Source of the DNA: a virus
Virus record (IMG/VR): IMGVR_UViG_3300050138_000073
Span: 1-46,438 of that record
DNA length: 46,438 nt
Direction: 5' to 3' (one strand)
In this document: positions 24,287-32,761 of the stretch, piece by piece
Position numbering within the stretch: position 1 is the first letter of the stretch
Layout: every line of letters starts with the position of its first letter
Translations under genes and position numbers: made by a program
Notes under the pieces: model-generated
Seen by the model: the letters and a program-made list of their open reading frames with translations, nothing else
What the model was told of the DNA's origin: nothing
Database searches by the model: none

Positions 24287-25282
24287 ATGGCAAAGCTTGA
24301 CTACGCAGCCGCTTACAAGATCATTCGCGTGTATGAAGGCGGCAACGTTGACGATCCGCAAGACCCTGGCGGACGCACTTCGCGGGGATGCACGCAGACA
24401 ACCGACAACGCCTATCGTGCCCGGCATGGTGAGCCGAAGATTGACGTTTACAAGGAAACGGAAGACAACATCGCCGCGATTTTCAAGGAAGGCTATTGGG
24501 ACAAGATGCACTGCGATGAGTTGCTCGCTGGCGTTGACCTTGAGATTTTCGACGCGTGTATCAACAGCGGTCCCGGCAATGCTACCAAGTGGGCGCAAGC
24601 TCAGCTCGGCTTGGAAGTTGACGGCAATTTCGGCGCCAAGACGTTGCAGTCTCTTCGCGGGATCAATGACGCCGAAGAATTCATCAACGGCTTTTGCTCG
24701 CGTCGGCTGGCGACGCTCAAAGGTAGCAAGAATTGGAAGCGGTATGGCAAGGGATGGGGCGCACGAATTGCCAACTGCAAAAAGATCGGCGCAGCATGGG
24801 CAACGGGTGACACTCCGCCGCCGGTCGCCGTTGTCGAGCATATCGGCGGCCATCGCAAGGTGATCACGGCCGATCTCAACACCGCGCCGACGCACGCGGC
24901 CCCGATCGCCGTTGGGACTGTGGGCAGCATTGGTGCCGCCGCCTCACAAGCCGCCGGCAGCGTCGAGGCCCTGAAAGATATCGCCCCGATTATGCTGTGG
25001 TGCTTCATCGGGCTTACGATCCTCGGCGTGGCAGCTACGATGCTCGTCAAGGTGCTACAGGACCGTCAGGCCGCCAGGAACGCGGGCGGCGTGCTGGCGC
25101 CCGTCCTAGACACCCTGGACGCCGGCTTGCCGTCGATCCAAGTGGCAGCTCCGCCTACGGAGGCCGCCGCCGTGACTGTGGCGCCCATGCCGGCGCCGAT
25201 CGTCGCACCGATCGCAGCTCCGTCGCCGGCCGCGATCGTCGCCGCAAGCCAGGCTTCGGCGGCCGTGAGTATGCCGTCATGA
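24287..25282 (+). CDS. Endolysin, GH108 muramidase with C-terminal membrane segment
   Basis: A 331-aa peptidoglycan hydrolase. The GH108 signature VYEGGNVDDPQDPGG places catalytic Glu at residue 17. A PG-binding-3 like segment follows (residues about 75-125: DLEIFDACINSGPGNATKWAQ). After about 170 comes a linker, one hydrophobic helix (about 232-256), and an Ala/Pro/Val-rich tail. The C-terminal membrane helix is unusual for this family. It lies just before the spanins. The first membrane passage step may depend on a holin elsewhere. Confidence 0.88.
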   Translation: MAKLDYAAAYKIIRVYEGGNVDDPQDPGGRTSRGCTQTTDNAYRARHGEPKIDVYKETEDNIAAIFKEGYWDKMHCDELLAGVDLEIFDACINSGPGNATKWAQAQLGLEVDGNFGAKTLQSLRGINDAEEFINGFCSRRLATLKGSKNWKRYGKGWGARIANCKKIGAAWATGDTPPPVAVVEHIGGHRKVITADLNTAPTHAAPIAVGTVGSIGAAASQAAGSVEALKDIAPIMLWCFIGLTILGVAATMLVKVLQDRQAARNAGGVLAPVLDTLDAGLPSIQVAAPPTEAAAVTVAPMPAPIVAPIAAPSPAAIVAASQASAAVSMPS

Positions 25283-25539
25283 TCGGCTGGCTCGTCACAA
25301 CCTTGGGGATGCGCGGCATTCTCTATGGACTTGGCGCCTTGGCGATCGTAAGCTTTGGCGGATACCTCTATGTTCACGTCCGCAACATTGGCATTGCGGC
25401 CGAACGCGCCAGGATCGAACGTGCCAATCAAGAGGCGGAGAGGAAAGCAGACGATGGCCAATCGAACGTTGAGCGTTGCTATAACGCTGGCAATCATTGG
25501 AACCGGGCTACAGGGGTGTGTGACACCGGCCCCGGTTGA
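25279..25539 (+). CDS. i-spanin (Rz-like)
   Basis: Start chosen at ATG 25279 in an ATGA overlap with the endolysin. The 86-aa product has a membrane helix (residues about 12-33), followed by a charged coiled coil (GIAAERARIERANQEAERKADDG), the layout of inner-membrane spanins. The C-terminal 25 residues have two Cys that may form disulfide contacts. The o-spanin gene begins inside it in the +1 frame. Together they should fuse inner and outer membranes at lysis. Confidence 0.8.
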   Translation: MIGWLVTTLGMRGILYGLGALAIVSFGGYLYVHVRNIGIAAERARIERANQEAERKADDGQSNVERCYNAGNHWNRATGVCDTGPG

Positions 25540-25666
25540 CAGACCTTGTGGCGTCATCAAAGACAGTTTGTTTGACGTTTCAGCCACTACCCGCGACGGC
25601 AACCGCCGGCTTGCCGATCACGATGAGCGGGGGATTAAGGCCGGTTGCTGGAAGCGCGGACAATGA
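25454..25666 (+). CDS. o-spanin (Rz1-like lipoprotein), overlapping Rz
   Basis: A 70-aa product from ATG 25454, nested in another frame of the i-spanin gene, with GGAAAG upstream. It has a lipoprotein signal: basic start (MANRT), hydrophobic core, lipobox LQGC with Cys22. The mature part has DVSATTRDGNRRLADHDERG, typical of Rz1-like proteins of this group. The overlapped arrangement matches Rz/Rz1. The outer-membrane anchor is by lipidation. Confidence 0.8.
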   Translation: MANRTLSVAITLAIIGTGLQGCVTPAPVDRPCGVIKDSLFDVSATTRDGNRRLADHDERGIKAGCWKRGQ

Positions 25667-26157
25667 TCAAGTATGAACTCCGCAAAATCCTTGACGAAGT
25701 GTTCTCACTTCGCGGGGAATTGAGAATGGGATTTGAAGCCATGTCAGCTCAGGAAGACGCAGCCCTAGCGGCGGCAACCACGAAGATGGTCGCTGATCTC
25801 GCGACCCTTTTGACGACGCAGCAGACGGCAATGAACGTGCTGCTTGCTGCAATCTCAGCGTCCGGCGGCACGAGTGACCCGGTTGTCGCGCAAGCGGTAT
25901 CCGACATTGGCGTTGCCGATCAGAAAGTGAATGACGCCATTGCAGCGGCGAATGCGATCATCACTCCGCCCGCCAAGCCGGCGGCTCACGGTGCAATGCC
26001 CGTTGGCCCGCTCGTGCCCGTCATGACGGCGGACAGTCCGCCCGTGCCCGTGCTCGATACCATGACGGGGAACGCCGTATCGAGCGATACCAACGGCGAC
26101 AAGTGGACAACCAACGCGGCCGGACAGACCGTGCCGTCGCCGGCCTCGCACGCGTAA
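25663..26157 (+). CDS. Hypothetical Ala-rich protein after lysis genes
   Basis: Start chosen at ATG 25663 (ATGA overlap with o-spanin). The 164-aa protein has a helical N-terminal half (KYELRKILDEVFSLRGEL, then a long Ala-, Thr- and Leu-rich helix) and a Pro/Ala/Val-rich C-terminal half ending with a polar SDTNGDKWTTNAAGQTVPS. No family is recognised. It could be a tail-associated or structural accessory. It is the last gene of the rightward block and is followed by a terminator. Confidence 0.6.
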   Translation: MIKYELRKILDEVFSLRGELRMGFEAMSAQEDAALAAATTKMVADLATLLTTQQTAMNVLLAAISASGGTSDPVVAQAVSDIGVADQKVNDAIAAANAIITPPAKPAAHGAMPVGPLVPVMTADSPPVPVLDTMTGNAVSSDTNGDKWTTNAAGQTVPSPASHA

Positions 26158-26182
26158 GCCACAACCGCGCGCACCGGCAAAG

Positions 26183-26214
26183 CGCCGCCGCCAAAAAGCG
26201 GCGGCGTTTTTATT
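26183..26214 (+). terminator. Rho-independent terminator of the structural block
   Basis: CGCCGCCGC (26183-26191) pairs perfectly with GCGGCGGCG (26198-26206) over a CAAAAA loop, followed by TTTTTATT. It lies 25 bases after the last rightward stop and directly before the convergent leftward gene ends. No T-run exists for the opposite direction, so it acts on rightward transcription. Confidence 0.9.
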
Positions 26215-26671
26215 GACCGAATACCTTTATCGTTGACGGTTTCCAATCCGGCCCATGCTTCTCGCGCATCGCTCTGATATATCGAGCCATGTCCCTTTCG
26301 CCGTAACCTTCCATTAGCTTAGGTGGCAAGCCTTTGGCGATGCGATCGGCCGCAAACTCAGCTTCCTTTTGCCGTTGCTCAGTAAGCGCTAACTGCGCTT
26401 TATTATAGGCCGCGTTTCGCCGGGCATTAACTCGCGTGGACCTTAGCGCCTCTTTCTCTTCGGCCGTTACGGCTTGCTTCATCGTCTTGATCGGCGCCGT
26501 GAGCTTGACGTAATTCTTGGCATACTGTCGGGCGGCATTCTTGGTGCTCATAGAGATGATATACTCGCCATCTCGACTGACAACGTAAAGCGACTTGTTG
26601 CTCGACTTGCGCCTCTCAACCTTGAATGGGCCGATCATCTCTTTCCAGAAGCGACTATATTCCGCCATCAT
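26210..26671 (-). CDS. Hypothetical basic helical protein
   Basis: Start chosen at the ATGATG pair (26671 or 26668) preceded by GAGGGTG; a longer reading would start at 26683. The product of about 153 aa is Arg- and Lys-rich with a central coiled-coil (TAEEKEALRSTRVNARRNAAYNKAQ is typical of its composition) and an N-terminal strand pair (YVVSRDGEYIIS). The C-terminus reads MREKHGPDWKPSTI. No family is recognised. It is the last gene of the leftward replication block, overlapping the preceding gene by about 17 bases. Confidence 0.6.
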   Translation of the reverse strand: MMAEYSRFWKEMIGPFKVERRKSSNKSLYVVSRDGEYIISMSTKNAARQYAKNYVKLTAPIKTMKQAVTAEEKEALRSTRVNARRNAAYNKAQLALTEQRQKEAEFAADRIAKGLPPKLMEGYGERDMARYIRAMREKHGPDWKPSTIKVFGQ

Positions 26672-26903
26672 TTTCACCCTCATAGTAGACTTCTAGCAAG
26701 ACGGGAGGATGCACGGTTCCCATAATTGATAGGACGATGCGACCGCCGGCCATAAGCTTCGTGACCTCTAAAGGCGTCGGCTCCCATGCCGATTGCATGA
26801 AGTTCTTTCCGTGTGCGATAATGTCTCGAATGCACAAGACGTTATATTCCGGCTGGTTTTTTGCCAGCTCTCGCGTTGTTCCAAGTATCCGTTTGCTGAT
26901 CAT
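26655..26903 (-). CDS. Hypothetical protein downstream of DNA polymerase
   Basis: Start chosen at ATG 26903, which overlaps the polymerase stop (ATGA). The 82-aa product has an N-terminal helical region (ILGTTRELAKNQPEYNVLCIRDIIAHGKNF) and a strand-rich end (GRIVLSIMGTVHPPVLLEVYYEGEN). No motif is recognised. Coupling to the polymerase suggests a replication-related role, but that is inference. Confidence 0.6.
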   Translation of the reverse strand: MISKRILGTTRELAKNQPEYNVLCIRDIIAHGKNFMQSAWEPTPLEVTKLMAGGRIVLSIMGTVHPPVLLEVYYEGENDGGI

Positions 26904-28924
26904 TCGATAACTCCCCAATTAGCACCCGTCTTTGCGTCAACCGTTATTGGCACGCGAGCGAGCGTCGAGTGTTCCATAATGTTTTCGAGGTAAGCGAATG
27001 CCTCACGTTGAGCCGGGCCGTCATCGACTTGCGAGAAACCTAGCTCGTCATGAACCTGTAATAACGGATCGCCGGTCGCGGCAAAGACGCCGGATTGTTC
27101 TGCGACCGACATAGCTTTCTTGATCACGTCAGCCGCCGATCCTTGCAGCTTGTAATTGACGCCCTTATACTCGTAAGCTCGCTTGATCCTTGGACCGTAA
27201 TTGAGTATCGCCAGCTCTTGAGGCAGCGGCGTTCCGCGTGTCCCATAGCTGCTAGGTTCCCACAAATTGAAGTGGCAGCGACGGTTGCCGATCGTGGTTA
27301 TAAAGCCGTTCATTTGAACCTCGTCAGCGATCGCTTTCATCGTCGAGCGAACATATGGAGCGCCTTCGTGGTATGCCTTGAAGAAAATGTTAGCCTCGGC
27401 TTTGCCAAGTCCCGCCTTGTAGGCAAGACTATCTTGCGACTGCCCATAGATCAGTCCAAAGTTAATGTTCTTAATTGGCCGGCGCTTATCCATGCGCAAT
27501 GCCTTGTCGGTCAGATCGTAGCCTAGCAGCGGCCCGACGTTGTTATATACTACGTCGTGGTAGTCCGTTTTCGGATTGTTGACGTAGCTTTCGACGAGCC
27601 TCTTGACCGCTTCGATTTCGATCGGGCTGCGACCGCTAGCGAAATGTGCCAACATTCGGTATTCAATTTGTGAATAGTCAATCTTTCGCCAGTAGAGATG
27701 TCCGCTTTCAGCGAGAAAAGCGCTCCTAATCTTTTTGCCGAGAGAAGTTCTAATGGGAATGTTTTGTAAATTTGGTTCACTACTAGCAAATCGTCCTGTA
27801 ACTGTTCCATTTTCGTCGCCTTTCAGTGAGTGAAAGTTGCAGTGAATTCGACCGTTAACGTGACCGTCTAAGATATAGGATTGCAGGAACGTCCCGCGTA
27901 TCTTGTAATGTTCGCGGATTTCATTGACTAGCTCAGCGACAGGATGATTTAGACCCTTGAGGAATTCCTTTTGAAAGCTTGGCGCTCCCTTGACCGTGAA
28001 CGGATATTCAATACCGGCAGCGTCAAAGATCGGTGCTAGTTCTCTTGGGCTGTTGACGTTGGCTCTAATACCAACCAATTCATATAGTCGGTCTTCCAAC
28101 GTTCCGATGTCGCGGCTAATCTCTCCATGCAACTCTTGGCATCGTGCCAAGTCAACTCTAACTCCGTGCCGTCGCATTCGAACAAGTAAAGGGATGAGTG
28201 AACATTCCATTCTAAAAAGGTCGCGCATGTATTGGCGATCCAAAATAGATGCTTGTTGGTCGAATATCCTAATAGGCAAACTTGCGTCCGCTTCTCCATA
28301 AGGACCGACCAACGAAGGCGGAGCCCGATATATATTCGATCGTTGGTCACTTGAAGCAGCTCCGCCGTATGCACTTGCGAGCCAATGATACAACAGATTT
28401 GTTTCTTTGCCGGTCCCGACGTATTTGATGGCAAGATTATCGAGCGCAACTCTAGCTGTTTCATCGATCAATGCCTCTGCAAATTGAACGTCATATAGTT
28501 CCCCCTGGACGTTGATACCTTCCTCACCGAGCCAGCCAATATCATAAACAAGATTTGCCCCGATCTTGGGGATATGCGGGGTTTCCAATTGAGCCTTAAG
28601 CCATGCCAGCGGCAAAGTTGGATCAAGGTTTTGTTCCGGGCAAACTTCATGACGCAGCGGGAAATACCATGATCCGATATTGCCGATCTTATCGCGAGCG
28701 CCAATGCTAAATCCGACAATATGACCTCTAGGGCCGCGCGCCCATCCCGGCCCGCGATCCCAATCATCCTCGCGTGTTTCCACGTCAAGAGAGAGGACGG
28801 CCGCGCTGGCGAGGTTAGGGAAGGCCGTAGGCGCCTTCCAGCCAGTGGCGGGGATCGGCGGCGGATCACGGAGGACGGCGCGCTTGCGCTTAGCGAGGGC
28901 CGCGATCTCGTCATCAAAGAACAT
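26900..28924 (-). CDS. polA: Family A DNA polymerase with 3'-5' exonuclease
   Basis: A 674-aa polymerase without the 5'-3' exonuclease domain of bacterial Pol I. Exonuclease residues are visible: LDVET (D47, E49), N124 and D128 in GANLVYD, and Y209/D213 in YGEAD. Polymerase motif A is DYSQIEYR (D416-R423), motif B is RRPIKNINFGLIYG (R482, K485, F489, Y493), and motif C is VHDE (H624-E626). All catalytic acids are present, so it should be active. It is the phage replicase and lies next to the full-length clamp. Confidence 0.95.
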   Translation of the reverse strand: MFFDDEIAALAKRKRAVLRDPPPIPATGWKAPTAFPNLASAAVLSLDVETREDDWDRGPGWARGPRGHIVGFSIGARDKIGNIGSWYFPLRHEVCPEQNLDPTLPLAWLKAQLETPHIPKIGANLVYDIGWLGEEGINVQGELYDVQFAEALIDETARVALDNLAIKYVGTGKETNLLYHWLASAYGGAASSDQRSNIYRAPPSLVGPYGEADASLPIRIFDQQASILDRQYMRDLFRMECSLIPLLVRMRRHGVRVDLARCQELHGEISRDIGTLEDRLYELVGIRANVNSPRELAPIFDAAGIEYPFTVKGAPSFQKEFLKGLNHPVAELVNEIREHYKIRGTFLQSYILDGHVNGRIHCNFHSLKGDENGTVTGRFASSEPNLQNIPIRTSLGKKIRSAFLAESGHLYWRKIDYSQIEYRMLAHFASGRSPIEIEAVKRLVESYVNNPKTDYHDVVYNNVGPLLGYDLTDKALRMDKRRPIKNINFGLIYGQSQDSLAYKAGLGKAEANIFFKAYHEGAPYVRSTMKAIADEVQMNGFITTIGNRRCHFNLWEPSSYGTRGTPLPQELAILNYGPRIKRAYEYKGVNYKLQGSAADVIKKAMSVAEQSGVFAATGDPLLQVHDELGFSQVDDGPAQREAFAYLENIMEHSTLARVPITVDAKTGANWGVIE

Positions 28925-28927
28925 GCG

Positions 28928-29944
28928 TCATACGGATTGAATTGAGCAAACGGCGCCGCGAATGCTATCGCCCCAAAAGTAAGCTATGCCATTGTCAAAT
29001 CCGAAGTCAGCTTGCGCCATGAGCCCTTGCAGCATTAGGAGCTTGGACGGAGCAAAGCACCAATCCGGTTCAATGCCCGGCACCGCGTATTCGGCGCCAA
29101 CGTCCGCTTCCTTGTGTGACTTAACAACACCCTCGCAGAAGTAGCAGCGATCGAAGTCATTGTGCGGAGCAACGGCCGCGACGGCGGCAAACATTTCAGG
29201 CGGGATTGGCCGGGGTTGAACGTCAGTCTGCGCCAAGATCAAGAAAGCCGACGCCGGCCATTTATCGTTATAGAGTTGCGTCTTGATCCAGCTCCCATCC
29301 TCAAAGTAAAACGTGAAGCTAGTTTCAGAGAAACCAAACCGCGTTAATGACTTGCCGGCGCCGACAATAGCCTTGGTGCTCGCTTTGGGGATCACGAAGC
29401 CATGCGGCGGAAGATCAATGCCGTGCCAGTATTCAAGCATGACGGTTCGATCGGACGCCAGCATTGAATTCGGCAAGAGCATGATAGACGCCGTTAGAAC
29501 GTGCTCCGCCGTATCGCTGGCGAGCCGGCCAATCTTTTCGAAACCTTCCTTGATCTTGTCATTGATCACGCCGGCAATCGGATCGGGCGCCACGTTCGGC
29601 ATTAGATCGGGCATGATGCACGGCACGAAAACGCGGAAGGCACCGGACTTGATCGCAAGCCGACCCTCGTGCAACGTGATTGAAAGGTCGCTGCCCACAC
29701 ACTTCGCCAAGGCTTGCGCGAGCTTGATCGTGTGCGGCGAACAATCCAACTCTTCGGGGATCGGGCAAGCGGCCGTCAGTATCCCGTCATAAGCCACGGC
29801 CCATTTGTAGGCAAGCCGGACGTGTGATTGATATGGTTGCCCGATGTCCCGTTGAGCGCAGCTCACAAACTTAAGTGCGTTTCCCAACGCTTGAACGTTT
29901 GCTGGAACGGCAACAGTTTTCGTGCTTCGTGGACGTTTGGCCAT
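28928..29944 (-). CDS. DNA polymerase sliding clamp (beta-like), full length
   Basis: A 338-aa protein next to the polymerase with AAAGGA nine bases before ATG. It has the length and three-domain rhythm of bacterial beta clamps: a first domain ending GAFRVFVPC, a middle domain with SDTAEHVLTASIMLLPNSMLASDRT and LTRFGFSETSFTFYFEDGSWIKTQLYNDKWP, and a last domain. The match is to the diverged clamps found beside phage family A polymerases, so similarity is moderate. It should tether the polymerase to DNA. Confidence 0.7.
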   Translation of the reverse strand: MAKRPRSTKTVAVPANVQALGNALKFVSCAQRDIGQPYQSHVRLAYKWAVAYDGILTAACPIPEELDCSPHTIKLAQALAKCVGSDLSITLHEGRLAIKSGAFRVFVPCIMPDLMPNVAPDPIAGVINDKIKEGFEKIGRLASDTAEHVLTASIMLLPNSMLASDRTVMLEYWHGIDLPPHGFVIPKASTKAIVGAGKSLTRFGFSETSFTFYFEDGSWIKTQLYNDKWPASAFLILAQTDVQPRPIPPEMFAAVAAVAPHNDFDRCYFCEGVVKSHKEADVGAEYAVPGIEPDWCFAPSKLLMLQGLMAQADFGFDNGIAYFWGDSIRGAVCSIQSV

Positions 29945-30083
29945 CGTGTAATTCCTTTCGTTTTCTAGCTTCCCATTCGGGCTCTAGCTCGCAACCGCCA
30001 TCCTCGCAAGCCATATACTCGCCGTGACCTAGATTGCACTCTGTGCAATAACAGGGCTGACCGTCAAAAGGGGATCGTGTCAT
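29871..30083 (-). CDS. Small Cys-rich protein overlapping the clamp gene
   Basis: Starts probably at ATG 30083 (30098 is an alternative). The product of 70 aa has CYCTEC near the N-terminus and CEDGGC at about 26-31, which may form a zinc site; the C-terminus is basic and contains another CC pair. Its 3' end overlaps the clamp gene by 74 bases in another frame and contains that gene's ribosome site, an unusually long overlap. It may be a real gene coupled to the clamp, or its end may be a by-product. Confidence 0.5.
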   Translation of the reverse strand: MTRSPFDGQPCYCTECNLGHGEYMACEDGGCELEPEWEARKRKELHDGQTSTKHENCCRSSKRSSVGKRT

Positions 30084-30303
30084 AGTATTCGCATCCATTC
30101 ACGATGATAGGGGCCGGCGGCCGGCAACCGTTGAGTTTGCATAGCTCGTGCTTTTCGTCCCAATGAACGCAGTCGATGCACGATGGCCAGCACGCGCGAA
30201 GTGATCGCGGCGACTGCCCCATTTGATCGTATAGAGCCGACGCTATGACAGTGGCAACACGATTGATCGTCTGCTGTCTTGCCTTATCTTGTTCACCACT
30301 CAT
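30064..30303 (-). CDS. Small Cys-rich (zinc-binding) protein
   Basis: A 79-aa product from ATG 30303, nested in the end of the helicase gene by 11 bases. It shows CWPSCIDCVHW (residues about 38-48), LCKLNGC (54-60) and a final GCEYY, enough for one zinc knuckle or treble-clef-like site. The N-terminal 35 residues form a helix. Small zinc proteins of this type are common in phage replication blocks. The function is unknown. Confidence 0.6.
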   Translation of the reverse strand: MSGEQDKARQQTINRVATVIASALYDQMGQSPRSLRACWPSCIDCVHWDEKHELCKLNGCRPPAPIIVNGCEYYDTIPF

Positions 30304-31885
30304 AGGACATTACCTCGGGATATTTCTTGTTGACCCAAACTCTGATTTGTTTGGGCGCGCGGCAATCATTGACCCAATTCATGGCTTCATCGGTTGTCGG
30401 CGGCGGCTCGCTGTGATGGCGTTGGCGCCACCAATCGCGAGCTTTCTTGCCGGCAAATCCAGGGTGTTGAAGTAGCAGCCATTCGTTGAACATGCGAAGG
30501 CCGCAAAAGTAACTAACGCGAATGGAGGGCGGCGAACCGGCTTTCTCGTATCTCGTATAGATCACGCGGTCAACGTCAAATAACTCGAATAGCGGAAAGT
30601 CCCCCTTGATCAATTCTTGTGTGTCAGCCGTTTTAACAATCTTGTTCTGAAAGTGGAATTCAGCACCGCATGAGATGCAAAATCTAACACTCGCATGGTT
30701 ATACGTGCCGCAAGTCTCACAAATCTTAACGGGCGCATCGCCTTGTGCTTCGCCTTTTTTCTTCGGAATGATCGGATCATTGATCGGACCTAAGCGCCTC
30801 GTGTTGCCGGCAAAGTCCATAACCAAACAATTCGCCTTGCCCGTCGCTGGCGACGGTCGCGTGCCACGCCCTAGCATTTGGACCCATAGGCCCGGCGACA
30901 TGGTAGGGCGCAGCATCGGGATCATGTCAATTTCGGGATCGTCAAACCCTGTCGTGAGAACATTGTTGTTTGTTATGCAACGCAGCCCGCCAGCCTTGAA
31001 GGCCCGAATACGTTCATCGCGCAACTCGCCGGGTATCTTGGAATGCACTGCGGCGGCGGCCACTCCCATCCACGATAGAACGGTTGCGACCTTTTCGGCG
31101 TGCTCGATACCGCTGCAAAAGGCCAGCCACTTCCGCCGATTGGAGCCCCACTTGCAAATTTCCTCGCATACGGCTTGTGTGAGGCTATCGGTTCCGACCG
31201 CCTCTTGAAGCTGTCCAAGCGTGTAATCTCCATTTGTGATCCCCACCTTGCTAATATCATATTCGGTGTTAGGCCGCTTCGGGATCAACATGCTAATCCA
31301 GCCTTCGGCTAGAAGCCTATTAAACCCGTCAACATTGCAAGCGTTGAAACAAAGATCAGTAAACAGGCCGCCGTCAGTAATGCGACCATGCCCAAGTCGG
31401 AACGGTGTTGCTGACATGCCAATGACACGAAGATACGGATTGACCTTGCGCAGCTCGTCAATAATGATACCATACATTCCCGTTGCGTTGGGGTTGAGCA
31501 AGTGGCATTCATCGATGAACAACAGATCGATATGCCCGAATATCTCAACGTTATTGTAGACGCTGGCAACGCCGCCAAACGTGATCGGATATTGAGTGTC
31601 TTTACGTTTTAGGCCGGCGGAGAAAATGCCCATTGGCGCCAGCGGCCAAACTTCGATCATTTTGCCGGCATTTTGCGCGATCAATTCCTTGACGTGTGTT
31701 AGGATCATGAACCGCTGCGTTGGCCACATGCGCAACACTTCGGTGATGAACCACGCCGGTATCAGCGACTTGCCGGTTCCTGTGGGCAATGCAATCACGG
31801 GGTTGCCACGTCCGCCGCCGTTGAAGTAATCCCAAATGGATTGAACGGCTGCGATCTGATAGTTGCGTGGGACCGGAGCGCTCAT
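30293..31885 (-). CDS. SF2 DEAD/DECH-box helicase with zinc ribbon
   Basis: Start chosen at ATG 31885, which overlaps the nuclease stop (ATGA). The 530-aa product has Walker A PTGTGKS (34-40), DECH box (125-128), SAT (158-160) and motif VI QMLGRGTR (336-343). Cysteines C389, C392, C403 and C406 form a zinc ribbon after the helicase core. Related phage enzymes are DNA helicases for replication or annealing; a restriction-type helicase is less likely without a methylase. It sits in one operon with polymerase, clamp and nuclease. Confidence 0.92.
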   Translation of the reverse strand: MSAPVPRNYQIAAVQSIWDYFNGGGRGNPVIALPTGTGKSLIPAWFITEVLRMWPTQRFMILTHVKELIAQNAGKMIEVWPLAPMGIFSAGLKRKDTQYPITFGGVASVYNNVEIFGHIDLLFIDECHLLNPNATGMYGIIIDELRKVNPYLRVIGMSATPFRLGHGRITDGGLFTDLCFNACNVDGFNRLLAEGWISMLIPKRPNTEYDISKVGITNGDYTLGQLQEAVGTDSLTQAVCEEICKWGSNRRKWLAFCSGIEHAEKVATVLSWMGVAAAAVHSKIPGELRDERIRAFKAGGLRCITNNNVLTTGFDDPEIDMIPMLRPTMSPGLWVQMLGRGTRPSPATGKANCLVMDFAGNTRRLGPINDPIIPKKKGEAQGDAPVKICETCGTYNHASVRFCISCGAEFHFQNKIVKTADTQELIKGDFPLFELFDVDRVIYTRYEKAGSPPSIRVSYFCGLRMFNEWLLLQHPGFAGKKARDWWRQRHHSEPPPTTDEAMNWVNDCRAPKQIRVWVNKKYPEVMSYEW

Positions 31886-32760
31886 AGTGGAATATCCGTG
31901 ATCGGAACATGCGACGTGCATCCTTTCGGTATCTCGGATGCCGGGATTGTCGCGCTCCATTTGTTGCAGTGCCATTCGGCGTTAGCGATCGGAACGGCAA
32001 ATTTGCACGAGCGGCAATTGTGCTCGACAACGGCGCCGTCGAAACAAATGTCAGAGTGCGGGCACATCTTGCATTTCCAATATGTCTTTTGCTGCGCAAT
32101 CCGTGCTGGCGCGACGGGTGACATAATCACATATTCGGCTCGCCGGGCATATTCGGCGCCAATCGTATGATCCAACGGGACCACTTCAATGTGCAAGTCA
32201 TCGTCATTCTTGTTCACGACCATATAGATTGCAAAGCGAAAGCCATAGAGAACGCCATAGCAGCACATTTGAGCATAGTGTTGCTCGTTAGTAACTCTCA
32301 CCCCGAGTTCACGGAGCTTATTAAATCCCGAGCCAGTAGCCTTTGTCTTAAATTCGCACAAGAGACGTTCGGACACTGCATATCGTCCAGGCGACAAACC
32401 GCGACCATCAAACGACCCGCCGAAGTGCCCAAGGACCGCGCTAACTCTGTGTTGCTTACCGTCTGTATCAACGTCGTGAATTTCAAAACCGATACCACGC
32501 AAATACTCAACAAATCTTTCTTCCTCGCGATGTCCACGGTTGAACAATCGCAACATTCTAGCTTCGAATAATTCATGTTTGACCCATCGGAAAATATACC
32601 AAAGATGACGCGAGCATTCGTGACCGATAAGCGACGCGCCTAAGTGCGTCCGCCGCTCGCCCTGAAAGGTCGCTGTGCAATAAGCGTCAATATCTGTCTT
32701 GATCCACTCCGCCAGGAGCTTGCAAGCCCCTGGCGTCGTTAGGTCGAGCTGTTGACGCAT
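31882..32760 (-). CDS. Cas4/RecB-like PD-(D/E)XK exonuclease with probable Fe-S cluster
   Basis: Start chosen at ATG 32760; a longer reading would extend inside the upstream gene. In the 292-aa product, GSFD (D118), CEFKTK (E136, K138) and QHYAQ (Q164) form the nuclease core of the RecB/Cas4 branch. C49 (HECSRHLWY) plus C230, C233 and C239 (CKMCPHSDIC) match the four-cysteine Fe-S pattern of Cas4 and AddB. A second Cys set follows (C249, C252, C265). It likely makes single-stranded ends for the nearby Sak4-like annealing protein. Confidence 0.85.
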   Translation of the reverse strand: MRQQLDLTTPGACKLLAEWIKTDIDAYCTATFQGERRTHLGASLIGHECSRHLWYIFRWVKHELFEARMLRLFNRGHREEERFVEYLRGIGFEIHDVDTDGKQHRVSAVLGHFGGSFDGRGLSPGRYAVSERLLCEFKTKATGSGFNKLRELGVRVTNEQHYAQMCCYGVLYGFRFAIYMVVNKNDDDLHIEVVPLDHTIGAEYARRAEYVIMSPVAPARIAQQKTYWKCKMCPHSDICFDGAVVEHNCRSCKFAVPIANAEWHCNKWSATIPASEIPKGCTSHVPITDIPL

Positions 32761-32761
32761 A

